Positions 21,693 to 22,978 of a stretch of DNA of 22,978 nt are shown in pieces. A program made the translations under genes and the position numbers. Position 1 is the stretch's first letter; every line of letters begins with the position of its first letter. A model generated the notes under the pieces. That model was not told the DNA's origin. It did not search any database and worked only from the letters and a program-made list of their open reading frames with translations. The stretch lies in the NCBI GenBank assembly GCA_015680685.1, contig MNCI01005534.1:64023-87000 (forward strand). Reading direction: 5' to 3'. The stretch comes from Gnetum montanum. Its lineage: Eukaryota; Streptophyta; Gnetopsida; Gnetales; Gnetaceae.

Positions 21693-22662
21693 TGATGAGC
21701 GGCGAGGAACCCCTATGCTCAACCATACGAATACGAGCGTTTCACACACAATCTGGTTGAATTCCAAGGACTAAGTGCTTATGCACCCTTGTAGAACAAG
21801 GACGGGTTGGTTGATCGTTGTCTTTCCAAGCTTACCTGTATGTCACAATTGTATGGTTAAGTAAGATTGAGGCATATGACTTTTATAGCTTTTATGTTTT
21901 TATGTCTTACGCTAGTAGGAAAAGAGAGAGATAACTAAGTGACTAATTTAACTTAACTACTCATTAACTAAGTTCTAACTAATCCTAACACTAGCATCCG
22001 TTCCCACTTGTCGTACACATCCTAAACTAGTGTAACACTGCTAGGATTACCAAATGCTAATCGTTACTGGGTTACCAAGCGTTACACACATGCTTGAAGT
22101 GGTCGTGCTCGTGTAATTTAATGATTTGCTTAATTGATCAAAATGAATTGTTGTGCTAATAACAGAAATGTAAAGTGCATAAAATAAAATAAAATAAAAG
22201 AAATGCATAAGAAAATAACTCTCAAGTGCTGCAAGGATGAATTGAAGAACTCGTCTTTATTGCCATACACAGGGTGTGCTCAGGTACACAATGCTCGAAT
22301 AAAGATCTGTCCACACTTAGACCTCCTACTATGGGCACTTGGAAAATACTCTAGCTTTCAAACAGACTACAAGATTTTTACTACTTAATTGCTCAAATAC
22401 TTCCCCCCAATTGTGTGCTTGGGCACCGTATTTATAGACTTGGGAGCATCTACTCTAATAATTAGAGTAACTGCTCTAATAATTAGAATAACTACTAAAG
22501 CAACCGCTAGAGTAACCACTCTAATAATTAGAATAACTACTAGAGTAACCACTAGAGTAACTGCTAGAGTAACCACCCTAATAATTAGAGTAACTGCTAG
22601 AGTAACCACTAGAGTAATCGCTAGAGTAACCACTCTAATAATTAGAGTAACTGCTTTCATCA
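21693..22662 (-). mobile_element. 3' LTR of a second Gypsy element (- strand)
   Basis: On the - strand this 970-bp segment starts TGATGA at 22662 and ends GCTCATCA at 21693. It is preceded by a polypurine tract, so it is a 3' LTR. A TATA box TATAAATA (22436-22429) and AATAAA (22261-22256) sit 175 bases apart, as in the + LTR. Alignable blocks cover R and U5, but the U3 carries an extra minisatellite, which explains most of the length difference. It interrupts the gag relic of the + element, so it is probably the younger insertion. The 5 bases before it, CTCTT (21688-21692), should recur beyond the element's other end. Confidence 0.75.
22449..22656. repeat. Palindrome-bearing minisatellite in the U3 of the - LTR
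   Basis: The array mixes 12-bp units of the form CTAGAGTAACCA or CTAGAGTAACTG with 21-bp units containing the perfect 15-bp palindrome CTCTAATAATTAGAG (first copy 22453-22467). Because neither unit type brings stops in several frames, both strands show spurious open frames. It lies just upstream of the TATA box. Confidence 0.88.
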
Positions 22663-22978
22663 TACCCCCACCACTGAATGAAAACTCATCCTCAAGTATA
22701 GAAGAAAAGAAACAAGTTCTTTACAAAATATTGGGAAGGTATGGGATTATTGACTAACTGACAACTGATGGTGGAATGGGATGAAAGACTCAATGTGCCT
22801 AGTGAATGGATCAATAAGCATATTACAACATTAGTGTTCATGACCATTGTGATGAACACTCATACATAAATGACATCCAAGCCTTTAGTTAGCACTTGTA
22901 GAGAAAGAGAGAGAAAGAAAATGAAGTGTGTTTTCACCAATGCTAAGATTGCACCTTTCATTGTTTATCCATAGCCAC
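22663..22978 (-). mobile_element. Polypurine tract and 3' internal end of the - Gypsy element
   Basis: CAGTGGTGGGGGTA (22676-22663, - strand) directly precedes the LTR start and serves as the polypurine tract. Just upstream the - strand reads LEDEFSFSGGG, the acidic-then-glycine wording common at the end of Gypsy polyproteins. No integrase or polymerase motif could be recognised in the remaining bases up to the window edge. Confidence 0.55.

Noticed and set aside
21693-22662. A solo LTR inserted into gag
   Set aside because: The flanks CTCTT and TACCC do not match as a 5-bp duplication, and a polypurine tract sits upstream, so it is the 3' LTR of a longer element extending out of the window.
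22385-22757. Open frames on both strands with (T/A)RVT or VVTL repeats
   Set aside because: They are by-products of the U3 minisatellite, whose units lack stops in several frames.

Overview
This is nuclear DNA from a land plant. The evidence is AT-rich intergenic sequence, spliced genes with GT-AG introns, RTE-type LINE debris, hAT-like and SINE-like elements and decayed Gypsy LTR retrotransposons. Kilobase introns loaded with transposon remains would suit a large, repeat-rich genome such as a gymnosperm, but nothing here fixes the species. There is no bacterial-style operon, CRISPR array or rRNA gene, and no intact tRNA was seen.

Two protein-coding genes are supported, and they are convergent. 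The first, on the + strand (coding 3985-6876), has three exons and encodes a 155-residue FAM136A/DUF842-family protein, probably a small mitochondrial protein with twin-cysteine helices. Its 2.3-kb second intron carries a 432-bp hAT-like non-autonomous transposon with an 8-bp target duplication, and a tRNA-derived SINE head. The second gene, on the - strand (coding 18174-9904), encodes a predicted 1572-residue long coiled-coil protein. Almost all of it lies in one 4475-nt exon, followed by a 3.45-kb intron, a 42-nt micro-exon and a short terminal exon. A non-coding-looking 5' exon splices in just before the start codon. That exon stays open in the same frame for 42 codons but has no ATG.

Layout: 1-3850 is intergenic, with a 30-bp tandem duplication, a 51-bp LINE micro-insertion and nested A/T-rich duplications just upstream of the first gene. 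3852-6980 is the FAM136A-like gene. 6980-9900 is intergenic between the two 3' ends, with tandem duplications and SINE-like fragments. 9904-18681 is the coiled-coil gene, whose large intron holds an antisense RTE LINE relic. 18682-19944 is mostly featureless. 19945-22978 is two related Gypsy retrotransposons in opposite orientations. The older + element (5' LTR, primer binding site, stop-riddled gag) is cut by a - element, of which the 3' LTR and polypurine tract lie in the window.

The two genes show no evident functional link. No new multi-gene system was found. The most distinctive items are the orphan coiled-coil gene with its AUG-less leader exon, the nested Gypsy pair with a palindromic minisatellite in one U3, the LINE insertion with an in-window empty-site relative, and the paired cysteine loss in the FAM136A-like protein.
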